Source: Chrysopilus asiliformis (lineage: Eukaryota; Arthropoda; Insecta; Diptera; Rhagionidae). From it: 64,000 nucleotides of DNA. A program made the translations under genes and the position numbers. The notes beneath the pieces are model-generated. The model was given only the letters and a program-made list of their open reading frames with translations, made no database searches and was not told the origin of the DNA. The stretch spans positions 101,796,733-101,860,732 of the forward strand of contig OZ035960.1 of assembly GCA_964034945.1 (NCBI GenBank), written 5' to 3'. Positions 23,216-34,265 of this stretch are shown one piece after another (position 1 is the first letter of the stretch; every line of letters starts with the position of its first letter).

Positions 23216-23339
23216 TATTGAACTGTCACCGGAACTACGCAAGGTGACAAAATTTCATCTTCCTAGGTTGCATAGTTTCGGAGATATAAGGTTCCAAAGA
23301 TTCCAGAGAAAGACACATAGCCACATAGTTAGGTCGCGA

Positions 23340-23750
23340 CACTTCAACTTAATAGAAAGTGTATAAAAAGTATTTCATTTGTATGGGAGAGGGGTAAAGC
23401 AGTGGTTCAATTGGATTTTAATGTATGGATCAGTTATGCAAAACTTATTCTAAATACATTTTACCTTTATAAATTTTTCAATATTACTCATCGTTTTCGA
23501 GAAAATTCAAAAAAAAAACTATTTCGTTTGAATTGGGAACGGAAGAAGGAATTGTCCAATTTTGGCTGTTCAAGCCTAGCCATTTACGAGAAACGTAACT
23601 ATACAAAATTTTAAGTCTCTAGCTCCATTCTTTCGAAAGTTGTGGTGTTTACGGGTAGATAGACAGACAGATGGACATGCATGCGGAAATCAAAATCTTA
23701 TGTCATCCCTAACACCCTGGTGTAGTTCATTTTTGTGAGATTCGAACCCA
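23340..23750 (+). repeat. (GTCY)n repeat, subfamily A, 3' part
   Basis: 'gtatgggagaggggtaaag', 'catttacgagaaacgtaact', 'aagtctctagctccattctt', a very short GACAGACAGATGGAC core and 'taacaccctggtgtagttca'. It may be the other half of the copy broken at 22018. Confidence 0.75.
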
Positions 23751-23829
23751 CGTCCTTCGTCTCCATAGGGTGAACGCTTAATCATCAAGGTACTCTAACA
23801 ACTCGATGCAGACTACTTTAAACCTGTAA

Positions 23830-23965
23830 GACCCCGTTCACATTGGTTGAAATAGTCCGCCTAATTCTGACAGAAACTGGCAACATTAGGGCAAGGTGAG
23901 GAAGTGGGACTGAGCCACTTCCTGTCAGAATTAGGCGGACTATTTCAACCAATGTGAACGGGGTC
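23830..23965. mobile_element. 136-bp hairpin MITE with TAA duplication
   Basis: Perfect arms of 44 bp starting GACCCCGTTCACATTGGTTG, around a 48-base middle that has its own AAGTGG/CCACTT pairing. Flanked by TAA (23827-23829 and 23966-23968), fitting a PIF/Harbinger insertion. Confidence 0.88.
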
Positions 23966-24050
23966 TAATGGTTGAAAAACTAAACCCAAAGTTGGAATTT
24001 TTCGTCTTTTTGGTTTAATTTTTCAACTTTTTAGTTTAACAATTAAACTA

Positions 24051-24322
24051 CACTCAGAAAAATGGAGGCTAACTCGACGACCTACATACGGCGTAATTGG
24101 CCTCGGGCAGGCGCGCGTTCGCCTGCATGTGGGCAAGTAAAACTGAGTTGACCTGTGGTCGGAGAAATTCTGAAATTAAGCCACCAGCAGGTGAAGTAGG
24201 GCATTGGGAGCTGCACGAGTTGACCTTAGATAGGTTAACTCTGACCGCTAGCTGGCTTACAGACACCTCTGTAAGGTCAGAGTTAACCTGACAAAAAGTT
24301 GACCTGGACATTTTTCTGAGTG
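24051..24322 (-). mobile_element. 272-bp MITE, CACTCAGAAAAATG ends, copy 2
   Basis: Same length and almost the same sequence as 16723-16994, in reverse orientation, again flanked by TA. It encodes the same 80-residue open frame with one visible substitution. Confidence 0.88.
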
Positions 24323-24347
24323 TACATACTTATTTAAAGTTGAAAAC

Positions 24348-24475
24348 TTTACTTTTTCTTCTTTTCGGTTTCATATTTCAACTTTTGTTTCCAAAATTTC
24401 ATTTTCGCCAAATTTTTCTAAAATGAAATTTTGGAAACAAAAGTTGAAAAATGAAACCGAAAAACGAAAAAGTAA
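24348..24475. repeat. Fold-back inverted repeat
   Basis: Arms of about 55 bp ('ggtttcatatttcaactttt' against 'aaaagttgaaaaatgaaacc') with a short central gap; a few mismatches. No target duplication identified. Confidence 0.75.
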
Positions 24476-24764
24476 AATTCAATTCGAGAAGACGAAAAAG
24501 TAACATTTTCAACTTTTCAGGTTTTAACTTAGTCGGTTTAAAAAGCTCCAGTTAAACTCTAAAAAGTGGAAAACTCTATCTAAAAGTTTACAACTACCAA
24601 AAATTCGTCTTTTAAAACCTGTCGATTGAAAATATTTCAACTAAATAGTTTAAAAAATCGTTTTAAACCCAAAATCTCCTTTAAATATCTCCTTTCGTTC
24701 TTTCGACCATCCTGAGCTATGCTTCGGCATTAAACGGTCTTCCCCTAAGCTCTGGCTGAAACTA

Positions 24765-25140
24765 TCGGGTCTTTCAATAAGGACATAACAATTTTGTATT
24801 TTAATAAAAACGCACCCTAAAACTTTTTTTATGATCTGGCAATGCTAAAACGTCAGTCAAGGTTTACATTTTTATCATGGTGAAGTTCACGAACGAGCAA
24901 CGTTTGGAAATTATTAAAACTTACTACCGAAATTCTGAGTCGGTGGTCGCAATCGTGTAATCTCGAGAAATGGTCCGGTCGAATGGCCACCTCGCTCATG
25001 CGATTTAACGCCGTTGGATTTCTTTTTATGGGGTTATGTTAAGTTGTTGGTTTATGCCAACAAGCCAACAACGTTAGAGGAGCTCAGGAGCAATATCGAA
25101 CGCGAAATTGCCACCGTTCCGGCCGATATGTGTGGAAGAT
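24765..25140 (+). mobile_element. Mariner deletion derivative, copy 2 (3'-truncated)
   Basis: Starts with TCGGGTCTTTCAATAAGGAC and encodes the same transposase start (MVKFTNEQRLEIIKTYYRN). After the shared internal deletion it encodes DFFLWGYVKLLVYANKPTT and breaks off after PADMCGR; the right inverted terminus is missing. The deletion joint equals that of copy 3, so both derive from one deleted master. Confidence 0.85.
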
Positions 25141-25300
25141 TTAACCAAAGTTTCAACATTTTGGGGAACTATTGGGGAGGGCGCCCTAAGTTTAAAAATT
25201 CGACCTAAATTTTCCAGCCCCTAACAAACTTTTAAAAGTCAAGCATTTTTTCAAAACCAAAGATATTTCTTTTATTTACAACTTTAAAATTTCTTTCATT

Positions 25301-25899
25301 TCATTTACTCAAAATCTTTCCTTCAATTACACATTTTGTGATTTTCATAGTTTCCTCTACTCCCCCATCGAATGTCTCAATAATTGTTTGATATTGGTAT
25401 TTTGGTATATTGAAGTAATGCAAAGGAATCCCATCTATCGGTACACGTATCCCTCGCATTACATAATAATTTGCTTTAATTGGGCATGCCCGTGTCAAAT
25501 TGGAGTTAATACGAATTATACTGTCCATAATTTTTGCAAATGGATCTGCCCGGGCACGTTTGAAGAAGTCACACAGATTTATTGTACGATTTTGAACGGA
25601 TATACTTCTTGTTTTCGAAAACAACGAAACAGATAGACTCAAAAAAACGCTTTTAAATTCGTGGCCCACATAGATATCAACATCCATAATTTCCTGGTTT
25701 TTCACAGTGATATTAAAATTGATTTCGGGGTCATAGCTAAATGTTTCGTATTTTAAAAAGACGTTGATGTATTTTGACTGAAATTTAATAAAAGAAATTA
25801 AAATGTTGTTTATTGAAAATGGAACTATTGGCAAACCTCTGTTAATATATTTAGTAGTAGAATAATTATGAGAATTCCAAAAAATTTGCTAGTAACCAT
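25301..25899 (-). CDS. DUF1091-family secreted protein 2
   Basis: Exon 1 at 25837-25899 (63 bp; MVTSKFFGILIIILLLNILTE minus one residue is hydrophobic and signal-like), a 59-bp intron (25778-25836, phase 0), and exon 2 at 25301-25777 ending in TGA; 179 residues. The mature chain has the DUF1091 layout: an aromatic-rich N-terminal strand (KYINVFLKYETFSYD), NRTINLCDFFKRARADPFAK, then NSNLTRACPIKANYYVMRG, and a YQYQTIIETF strand. Exon and intron sizes match DUF1091 gene 1 exactly, so the two are duplicates, although the proteins have diverged. The function of this copy is unknown. AATAAA on this strand lies at 25271-25276, just past the stop. Confidence 0.76.
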
Positions 25900-26474
25900 T
25901 ATTCTGAAATTCAGTTGAGTTGTTTCCTCGACACTGATCGACTGTTAAATTACAAGAATTGTTAAAAGATCGTCAAAAAAGCCAATGATTGTCTCATTAA
26001 GATTATTACAGTTATTACGATTATTACTGCAATAATAATTTCGGCAGTTAATACGAATTTTTATGCCTCTTTAACTATAGAGATAGTGAGATTTAGTCAT
26101 AGATATACTAGATCGCTCGATTTGCTGTCTCAAATGGTTCCATTTCAATACAGTTCAGTGAATCAAAACGAGCCAAGTAAGAGCGAGATAACCGTATGAG
26201 AATAAATATAGTCCTCTCGTTTAATCCGTGAGCTGTCAAACGAAAATAGACTTTCGGAATGGTGTTGGCGCCTAAAGTTATTTGTTTGCGCCTAAAGTTA
26301 GTCTCAAACTTGTGAAATTTGAATTTCACGGCAAACTAAATTTAAATTTCGTGGATGCGTTCAAAAAACGATAAAGAGGGAAATACTTTTGGGACCATTT
26401 TTCAGGAGAGCTTTGTATGGTGACAGTTGTTCTATGTTATATAGTTCTGTGGATTTAGTATACAGTCGAGACCT
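25900..26474. other. Non-coding spacer
   Basis: AT-rich, with no recognisable gene or element. A GCGCCTAAAGTTA phrase occurs twice (about 26268 and 26287). Confidence 0.35.
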
Positions 26475-26716
26475 GGGCCCTTATTCTAGAACTCGTACCG
26501 AGCCAAATCTCTACCGAGTGGTACAAAAAGCGATTCTTGAACTCGGAAACTAGCGATCTCTCTCAAAAGATAGTTTTAAATTCATATTGACCTCACTCGG
26601 CAGGCTAACGTCACCGAGTATTTACTCGCAAGAAATCGCTCGTTTCCGAGTTCAAGAATCGCTTCTGGACCACTCGGTAGAGATTTGACTCGGTACGAGT
26701 TCTAGAACAAGGCCCC
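26475..26716. mobile_element. 242-bp MITE with long inverted repeats
   Basis: Ends GGGCCCTTATTCTAGAACTC and a close complement, with homology running about 70 bp inward ('aatctctaccgagtgg', 'gcgattcttgaactcgg'). The middle is short. No clear target duplication. Confidence 0.82.
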
Positions 26717-28149
26717 TGTAAAAATTGGCGAATTATTTTATTGACTTTTATTCATTTAGTAAAATTTTAATATATTTTATTCCCCCATAATTGTGATAGT
26801 TTTTAGATCGAGCAATATGGTCCTAAGTTCGGAAGTAAATTCAGTTCTTACAACACCTGAAAGTCACGTCATCTAATGGATGTTGTCACATTAATGCTAA
26901 AAAAGTTTAAACTTCATAATATATTTATTCATAAGGTAAAAAAAATCTCTCTTCACCACAAATTGAATTATTTTTTTAAAAAAGAAACCTCGCAGTATAT
27001 TTTTTTTATACAAGGGTAGGTGCTGATAAGATTGTCAAGAGAGTCAAGTGGTTGGTATGTAGGAAAGTCTTCTATGGTAAATTGTAGCTACCTGAGAGTG
27101 GGTATGCCATTGTCACAAGTGCAGAAACATTGTAGGAATACAACAATTGAAAGAACCCCTTTAAAGAAGAACTTTCCGTGCATAAAAAATAAGTAGGTTA
27201 ATGATATTTAGCAACAGCTGGAAAAGAGCATGCATAATCTTCTAACTTTTGTTGTGGAACAATGTCGACGAGAGGCTGTTTTTTTTAATTCGTGAATTCT
27301 AATGTCTGAACTTCATATTGAAAGAAAATATACAAATATATTTATGTTACCGAAATCGTAAAATTATACTATTTCAATTATATAATTATGTGGAAAATGA
27401 ATACAAGTGAAAATACTCAGTCTTTAACGGGAAAAACCAGTAACGCAAACTTAAATACAGAATTATGTACCAGGAGCGAGGGTAAACATAGACTTGAGTT
27501 TAATATTGCCTAATTTCTGGCGTCCTAGAAAAAAAAATTTCTTTGTTGTTTCGAATTTTTTGTTCACCTATGAATGGTCACAAATGGAGGGATTCATGAA
27601 TGGAGGTTTCACTGTATTTTCCAATTCCTTTAAATCTAAACAGAGTTTGATGCGATTGTCAGCCTTAAATCAATAAAATTGTTTTATAAAACTGTTTTAT
27701 TGATTTAATATTGACAATCGCATCTAAATCCTTTGATAAAACAGCTGGCCTCTGATTTTTGGTGCACTGGATATTAGGGACAGTTCACATTTGCAGTTTT
27801 TGCTGGAAATTCTTAGTATTTATTCCACCACACTTCGTATCTGTTGCAGAATAATATCATTCCATACGTCCCGGATTAGCCTAGATTTAGGCGTGTTGTG
27901 CTGACGTTGCGAAAACTAGATTTTTGTGTTGAATTAACCCCTTGAAATCAAGGTCTCGTGCGATGCAGAAAAACTATTTCTGGATTCATTCTTAAGTATG
28001 ACAAAAAAAAAAACAAAATATATGTCAGCAAAAAATACCGCTACATGCAGCCCTAGTCGGAGATTTACTCAAAAATAAATTTGAAGCATTCTTCTCCGGT
28101 AAATTGGAATTTCTGTACAAAAAACTGGTCGGGTCATCCCGCGGTCTCA
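26717..28149. other. Non-coding spacer with a 77-bp hairpin
   Basis: Mostly featureless. At 27650-27726 two arms (GATGCGATTGTCAG... / ...TTGACAATCGCATC) pair over about 38 bp with a few mismatches. No gene recognised. Confidence 0.5.
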
Positions 28150-28331
28150 AGGAGCCTCCACACGCTCAATATTACTTGACAAGTATTATTGATGAAAATT
28201 TTCGTCAAGTAACATTGATGGAAATGGCATCCAAACGAAACATTGAAGAGCATCCAAACGATCAATGTTACTTGAAACATGAGTCATTCAAGTAAAATTG
28301 TCAAGTAACATTGAACGTGTGTAGGCCCCTT
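28150..28331. mobile_element. ~182-bp MITE with AGGRGCC ends
   Basis: Left GGAGCCTCCACACGCTCAAT and right complement GGGGCCTACACACGTTCAAT are inverted, followed inward by TATTACTTGACAA-type words that recur four times. Possible TCA duplication; boundaries uncertain by 1-2 bp. Confidence 0.75.
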
Positions 28332-28579
28332 CAAGATGTTAAACCTTAACCAGTTCGCTACCGTCGAGTGGAGAAAAAAAGTTCAACAAAAACCCAGGTT
28401 TTTGGGGTAATATGACACCAATTGAAATAGACTTTACCTGTACATATTCAGAACATTCTAAACAAACAAAATACACATTTTTATAAACTGTCACACATTT
28501 TAGAACTTACCATTTGCATCAGAAATGCAACGCATCGCAACATGTCTTAAATTGATCAAAATCGCCTGTCACATAGATA

Positions 28580-29165
28580 TTTATACCCGTATGGTGAAAC
28601 CAAAGGGTATATTAACTTTGCTTTACCGTTTGTAACGCCAAGATCCCGTCATCACACACAAAAATGAATTACACCAGTGTGTTTAGAATGATAAGAAAAA
28701 TTGAATTTTGCATGTCCGTCCGTCTGTCTGTCCGTCTGTCTGTCTGTCTGTCTGTCCGTCTGTCCGTCTGTCTGTCTGTCTGTGGCGCGGATTGCGGTCG
28801 CACGGATTGAGCTACAGACTTGAAATTTTGCGCAGATTTATTTTTCGTAAAATGCGAGGCTAAGTTCGTTAATGGGCAAAAATGGACCATTAGAGGGGGT
28901 ACCCCCCATACGAACGAAAACGATTTTTGCGAATATATCGAAAACGGTGCATCTTATCAAAAAAGTGCAAGAACAAAAGTTGTTTAGAACATGATTCTAC
29001 ATAAAACTCTCATACATCAAAATCCGATTGGAATAAATTTTAAAAAATCTTATTGGAAAGTTTGACTTCAAAGTGGAATTTTGATAAAACTGTTCGCCAT
29101 TCACTTAAATCACCATACGGGTTTTCAATAATTGCCAGATTGGCAATTATAGCTTTTGTTATGTT
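28580..29165 (-). repeat. (GTCY)n repeat, subfamily B
   Basis: Full-length reverse copy: 'acccgtatggtgaaaccaaa', 'ttacaccagtgtgtttagaa', a GTCC/GTCT microsatellite at 28712-28782, 'ggattgagctacagacttg', 'catacgggttttcaataatt' and the end 'agcttttgttatgttt'. Confidence 0.88.
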
Positions 29166-29330
29166 TATAACGCAGGCTGCCAAATAAACCGGTGCGTCAC
29201 ACATATGTGACGGCAGGTAGCGAACGAGTTAATTTCTGGCGAAAAAAGTTACCCCTGCGGCACAATTTTTTGAAGAATTTTTATCTTCAGCAGGTTTGGC
29301 TAAAAAAGTTTACGTGTGGCGCAATAAATA

Positions 29331-29492
29331 GCTGCGTTCCCGATCCATGAAAAATCTACTGCGGAGTACTGCATCTACACATCCTCTCATTCCGAATCTT
29401 AAGATTTGCTTGCAATCATCCAAAAGTGCGTTCCCGACAAAAATTACTGGCAAGTACTGCGCAGTAGTTTTTACATGGGTCGGGAACGCAGC
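29331..29492. mobile_element. 162-bp MITE with TA duplication
   Basis: Inverted ends GCTGCGTTCCCGATCCATG and the complement of GCTGCGTTCCCGACCCATG, then ACTACTGCG-type arms. Flanked by TA on each side. The CTACTGCG..AGTACTG arm word also recurs internally. Confidence 0.8.
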
Positions 29493-29494
29493 TA

Positions 29495-30068
29495 ATTTTA
29501 ATTCAAATTATGTTGTATTCTTGAGAAACTCGAGTACAAGTGGTGTCGATAGAAGCAAAATAAATCTGTTAACTGGAAGTAACCAAAATGGCGGCTGTTT
29601 AAAAATCGCGATTTCATTTTTCGCAATTTCAGGAAAAAGTTGATTTTTGTCGGAATTCCCTTTGCCGATTTATGTTTCATCGTGATTTATTGATTATTTT
29701 TATGAGGACATATTGAAGTTGAAACCGATGTTTTTGTTGTATAAATTATCTTGTATTCACAACACACAAAACAATGCTTGAATTTCCGTTAAAGTTTTTC
29801 TTATTATGTTAAAATATCCTTTATTACGGATTAGAATTTAAGTTTAATCAATAAAACATTAGGTTTTTTTGCCAGTTTCTTATATACCTATTCCTATTTT
29901 GTCGGTAAAGTACGCATAATGATATTTAAATCATATAATCGATAATTCAAATCTATACGATAAAAATAGAATGAAATCTTTTAGGTAATATTTTTAGTAT
30001 TTTCAGGTAGAAGTTACGAAAATTTATTGTGTTATCACATTGAGGCAATTTTCAATTTAATTTACTTA
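29495..30068. other. Non-coding spacer
   Basis: AT-rich, no recognisable gene, RNA or element. Confidence 0.35.
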
Positions 30069-30195
30069 CCCCTAATTTATTCACTAGGAGTTAAGCCGAG
30101 TTAGTGAGTTAAGGGAGTTAGCTAGTGTTATTTTCCATGTAAAAGGTGAGTTAAGGGAGTTAAGGCGATTTAACTCCTAGTGAATAAATTGGCCG
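30069..30195 (-). mobile_element. 127-bp Harbinger-type MITE, copy 2
   Basis: Reverse-orientation copy, identical in length to 22286-22412 and nearly identical in sequence, flanked by TTA at 30066-30068 and 30196-30198. Confidence 0.9.
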
Positions 30196-30199
30196 TTAA

Positions 30200-31160
30200 A
30201 GATATGAAAGATTAAAAGAAAATGCCACCCAAATTCAATACAAATTAAACATCCACATATAAAATTCTAAATATTTAAATTCCATCATTTAAATAAATCT
30301 GCTTTGCTAAAATCTAGATAATTTTTTAAAATTCTAAATTGTTGCGATTTATTTTATCACCCAGTGAGCTTAATTTCGATTGGGCCATTGTAATTACAAA
30401 TTTAACTAATTAATTTCTAAATCAGTATCAAATAAAAGCACTGAGCGGGATTCTGGCCAAACGAAACCAAAGGGAAATATACTTTAAATAAGTATCCATC
30501 TGGATTAGAGTTGATTACAACGGATTGTGATTTCAATCAATTTATTGCCCAAGAAAACTTTGTAAGACGTCAGATTCAATTTTTCTCGCTCAGAAAAAAA
30601 AATCAATTTTGATTTTTACTACAAAAGTGATATCTATTAAATAATAAAATTGTATGTGGAGAGGAGGGGGGTTAATTTTACTTAAGCCAAAGAAACATTT
30701 TCAAAATAAATGTTTGCATGCCTGTCTGTTGTCGTATGAGTGTTTTTTTCTGAATGAATGTTTGCGATTTTGAAGAATTTTTGTACACGAGTTGCAGAAT
30801 AAAGGATGAGACACTTCTGTATATCGATCTCCCCCCTCTCCTTCGATACCCCTCCTCTGATAAAGTTTGATCCGCTGCAACGATTGAGTTTTCTATGTTG
30901 GATCAAGGATTTCGCAGACAAGCATTTGCTATTTAAACAAAATCACTCCTCTTCGGCCGAAAATCGCCTCTCCTGGTGACTTCTAGATTGCTGAATGGAT
31001 GTTGATCGGGTTTTCACCATTAGTCGTGCCTTCAATAACTTAAATCTTCCTACCCGCACTCCCCCCCCCTGTCCTGGTATCTCCTGAGCCACTAAAGCGA
31101 TTTTCATCAGGTTCTACCTGTACCTTATAAAGATGAAATGTGTTTTGAACATGATTTTTT
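30200..31160. other. Non-coding spacer with a diverged repeat
   Basis: AT-rich. From about 30920 to 31130 there are two diverged copies of a phrase like 'atgttgatcgggttttcacca' / 'gattttcatcaggttctacc', also seen near 35540-35610; probably an old dispersed repeat. No gene recognised. Confidence 0.4.
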
Positions 31161-31164
31161 AAAG

Positions 31165-31727
31165 GGACTTTAAATAAACGACATAACAATTTTGTATTTT
31201 AATAAAAACGCACCCTAAAACTTTTTTTATGATCTGGCAATGCTAAAACGTCAGTCAAGGTTTACATTTTTATCATGGTGAAGTTCACGAACGAGCAACG
31301 TTTGGAAATTATTAAAACTTACTACCGAAATTCTGAGTCGGTGGTCGCAATCGTGTAATTTCGAGAAATGGTCCGGTCGAATGGCCACCTCGCTCATGCG
31401 ATTTAACGCCGTTGGATTTTTTTTTATGGGGTTATGTTAAGTTGTTGGTTTATGCCAACAAGCCAACAACGTTAGAGGAGCTCAGGAACAATATCGAACG
31501 CGGAATTGCCAACGTTCCGGCCGATATGTGTGGAAGAGTGGTGGAAAATTGGCTCCAAAGAATCAATCAGTGCAAACGTGCTCGCGGTAGCCATATGAAC
31601 GACATCGAATTTCATACTTAAATGTAACATGTCCACTACACCTGGAATAAATTTCAGCCCGATATCTCAATTATTCTGTGTTTTATTTAAATACAAAATT
31701 GTTATGCGCTTATTGAAGGACCCGATA
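31165..31727 (+). mobile_element. Mariner deletion derivative, copy 3
   Basis: The left end is diverged ('gactttaaataaacgacata'); the right terminus is intact ('gttatgcgcttattgaagga'). The interior encodes the transposase start and, after the shared deletion, the longest C-terminal remnant: DFFLWGYVKLLVYANKPTT through RARGSHMNDIEFHT and a stop. The last segment is the usual mariner C-terminus. No catalytic core is present. Confidence 0.87.
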
Positions 31728-31734
31728 TAACTAT

Positions 31735-31835
31735 ACATCAAAATCCAATCGGATCAATCCTTGTCCCATTGGTTTTTGTCGTAAAAATTTTGTCTGCTCT
31801 CATATAGAGTATTTAACGATTGACGCCCTAATGTT
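31735..31835 (-). repeat. (GTCY)n repeat, subfamily A fragment
   Basis: Short piece with 'catcaaaatccaatcggatc' and 'catatagagtatttaacgat' directly beside the mariner derivative, which probably inserted into it. Confidence 0.55.
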
Positions 31836-31988
31836 TGTGTGATTGATCCTGGAAGATGTCTCGAATGAAGGAGCATTATTTTGTAATAAATATTTAAGTG
31901 TTTCGTGATTTATTTGTGGTTTATTCACAAAAATGAAAATTCAAGTTATTTGTGGTTCAGTCACAATAAAATTTCTTCTTAAAATTAA

Positions 31989-32600
31989 TCAAACTTTAAC
32001 AACTCGTGCAATAACATACAATTTACTCATCGGAACTAATTGATTAGACACACTTTTATATATAATAATATTATACTGATATTTAGCTTGTAAAAAATCA
32101 AAACTAAAGAAACTCGACGGGAATAACTTTGTTGAAATAACGAAATTATTTAAATAATATGAACCGCTATTGAATGGACATTTTGTTGGTATATTTGAAT
32201 GTTTTCGAAATTCAGTTATTACAATTTTTGCCAAGGGATTGCTATTTACGGACTCGAAAACTTCACAGACATTTTTCGTGCGATTCATAATGTGTAAAGA
32301 ACGTCTATTGCGTACGTAAACCAAATCATAATTGACGAAAGGTAGCGCAACCTTTTTATTAACCTGCATGCAGCCTTCCAATATTTTTCCTTTCTTAACA
32401 GTTACATTCAAGAATAAATCGCTTATAAGATTTTCATTTCGAATTTCATCCACAATGATATTCAATTTTGCTTGCTAAAAATGTTGTTTTTTTAAAAAAT
32501 ATGTTTTTGGGTTAGAAATTTTAGAAAAACAAACCTTTGTAGTTTTTGCTAACACCCAAAATGTTAGGGCAAGCAACAGAAAAGCAGTTCTCTGTGGCAT
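31989..32600 (-). CDS. DUF1091-family secreted protein 3
   Basis: Exon 1 at 32535-32600 (66 bp; MPQRTAFLLLALTFWVLAK and TTK, a signal peptide), a 60-bp phase-0 intron (32475-32534), and exon 2 at 31989-32474; 183 residues. The mature part matches gene 1 closely: NRTKNVCEVFESVNSNPLAK, then EFRKHSNIPTKCPFNSGSYY, LNNF, and FPSSFFSF against FPSSFFNF. It is therefore the nearest paralogue of gene 1, with gene 2 more distant. The ATG at 32600 is preferred because it supplies the secretion signal and its exon joins in frame. Role unknown; the family is predicted to bind lipids. Confidence 0.8.
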
Positions 32601-33110
32601 CGCAGTTTATACTAAATAAAAATTTCACTCTCGTTTTTAATAAATAAAAACTATTAAATAAACATTTGTTCTGCATGAATAGCATTTTGTCTGTGTAGCT
32701 TTTGTAGGAAAATTAACACACGAGTTGGATAAAAAAAATAGCAGATTTGTAAGAAGATAAGAAAAATTAGTATCGAAGGAGGTGACGTCTATTTCATATG
32801 AAAGGCAAGTTTTGCCATGTTGCTTGCAGTTCACTTATTTATCCTGCGTTGTCCAAGCAGGATAAAATCACCGGAAAAGGAAATGTAAAAGTGATAACGA
32901 AACACACTCATTTCCATTGCCATGTTGTTTCAAATATTCCTAATTTCTGAGTTTCAGCCTCTCACAAATCTCAAATTTCTGAAATTTTTGAAAGAAATTT
33001 CCAAATATTCTCATGTCTGCATCACAAAGAATCGTTCGATTTTACACCCAATGTGCCCAAACCAAAAGAAGCAAGAATCCCAAAATCAGAGATTCCAACC
33101 TGTCATTTAA
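32601..33110. other. Non-coding spacer
   Basis: Upstream of DUF1091 gene 3. No gene or clear promoter motif was recognised; a GAAATTT/AAATTTC-rich stretch lies near 32940-33005. Confidence 0.35.
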
Positions 33111-33258
33111 GCGGCAAATAAACGATGCGACCGTTGTACCAACAAGTGTTGATCCGATAACAGGCCAACCGTTTATTCAACACAAACGATACAATCGTCG
33201 CATGAAAACAGAAAATTGGGCCAACATCGATACAACAGACGCATCGTTTATTTGCCGC
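33111..33258. mobile_element. 148-bp MITE with TTTAA duplication
   Basis: Perfect inverted ends GCGGCAAATAAACGATGCG (33111 onward, and its complement ending at 33258), flanked by TTTAA on both sides. The duplication contains TTAA, the piggyBac target, but the ends are not typical of piggyBac, so the superfamily is left open. Confidence 0.85.
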
Positions 33259-33352
33259 TTTAAACCGAACCAAAAACCAATGAATCTTTGAAATTTTAGT
33301 GAACCAAAACGAAATTATAAACCAAACCACTTTTTAGAACAAATGCTGTAAC

Positions 33353-34147
33353 CAGGGCTGTGGAGTCGGTAGCTCAACCTTCAACTCCAAGTCCGACTCG
33401 AATTCCTTCATTAAATCACCTCAAACTCCAAATCAAACTTTGTTTTTGGTTGCAAAACATCGAGGTTAGACGCAAACTAGATGGACAACACTCGCTATTA
33501 GCCAGCAAAATTTGCCGGTTCGGAGTTGGACTCAACGAATTTTCTCCGACTTCGACCCTTAAGCCCAATTCAGACTAACGATTGCGATTACGATTACGAT
33601 TGCGATTACGATTACGATTACGATTACCATTACGATTACGATTACGATTACGATTACGATTACGATTACGATTACGATTGCGATTACGATTGCGATTGCG
33701 ATTACGATTACGATTGCGATTACGATTGCGATTACGATTGCGATTACGATTGCGATTTCGATTGCGATTACGATTGCGATTACGATTGCGATTACGATTG
33801 CGATTACGATTGCGATTACGATTACGATTGCGATTATGATTGCGATTACGATTAAAGCTTCTCGACCAATGAGATCAAAGCTTTCAAGGATAGGAAAAGG
33901 AAAGCTTTGATCTCATTGGTCGAGGAAGCTCAATCGTAATTGCAATTTTAACCGCAATCATAATCGCAATCGTAATCGCAATCGCAATCGCAATCGTAAT
34001 CGTAATCATAATCATAATCGCAATCGTAATCGCAATCATTAGTTTGAATTGGACTTTAAACTCTCTTCTAAAAATTGACCGACTCCGACTCCTAAAGCAA
34101 TAGTTTTGTCCCAACTCCGACATCTTGACTCCGACTCCACAGCCTTG
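33353..34147. mobile_element. hAT-like element with CAGGGCTGTGGAGTC ends
   Basis: Ends CAGGGCTGTGGAGTCGG and the complement of CAAGGCTGTGGAGTCGG, with ACTCCGACTCC-type repeats inside each end. The flanks GCTGTAAC and CTGTACCA resemble an 8-bp duplication after one lost base. The middle is occupied by a different fold-back (33563-34055). No transposase remains. Confidence 0.75.
33563..34055. mobile_element. Fold-back element with CGATTA hexanucleotide arms
   Basis: Left end GCCCAATTCAGACTAACG and right complement GTCCAATTCAAACTAATG, flanked by TTAA-type sequence. The left arm is an array of CGATTA/CGATTG hexamers (33579-33855), the right arm a shorter complementary array (about 33933-34037). 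Between them a 30-bp perfect hairpin (GCTTCTCGACCAATGAGATC...) sits around 33857-33930. The long DYDYD and RLRLRL open frames over it are artefacts of the hexamer array. Confidence 0.85.
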
Positions 34148-34265
34148 CTGTACCAACACCAAACCAGACAATTTTTTAGTGATTTTTTTCCAGGGTCTAT
34201 ATTTAATTAAACGAACAGCAATCATAAGTGTGACAGAAAATCAGTGAATCTCGATCAGAGTCTAA

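Noticed and set aside
33526..33855. Long open frames reading DYDYDCDYD or RLRLRLRL
   Set aside because: They follow directly from the CGATTA/CGATTG hexamer array in a fold-back; no start context, splice or homology supports a protein.
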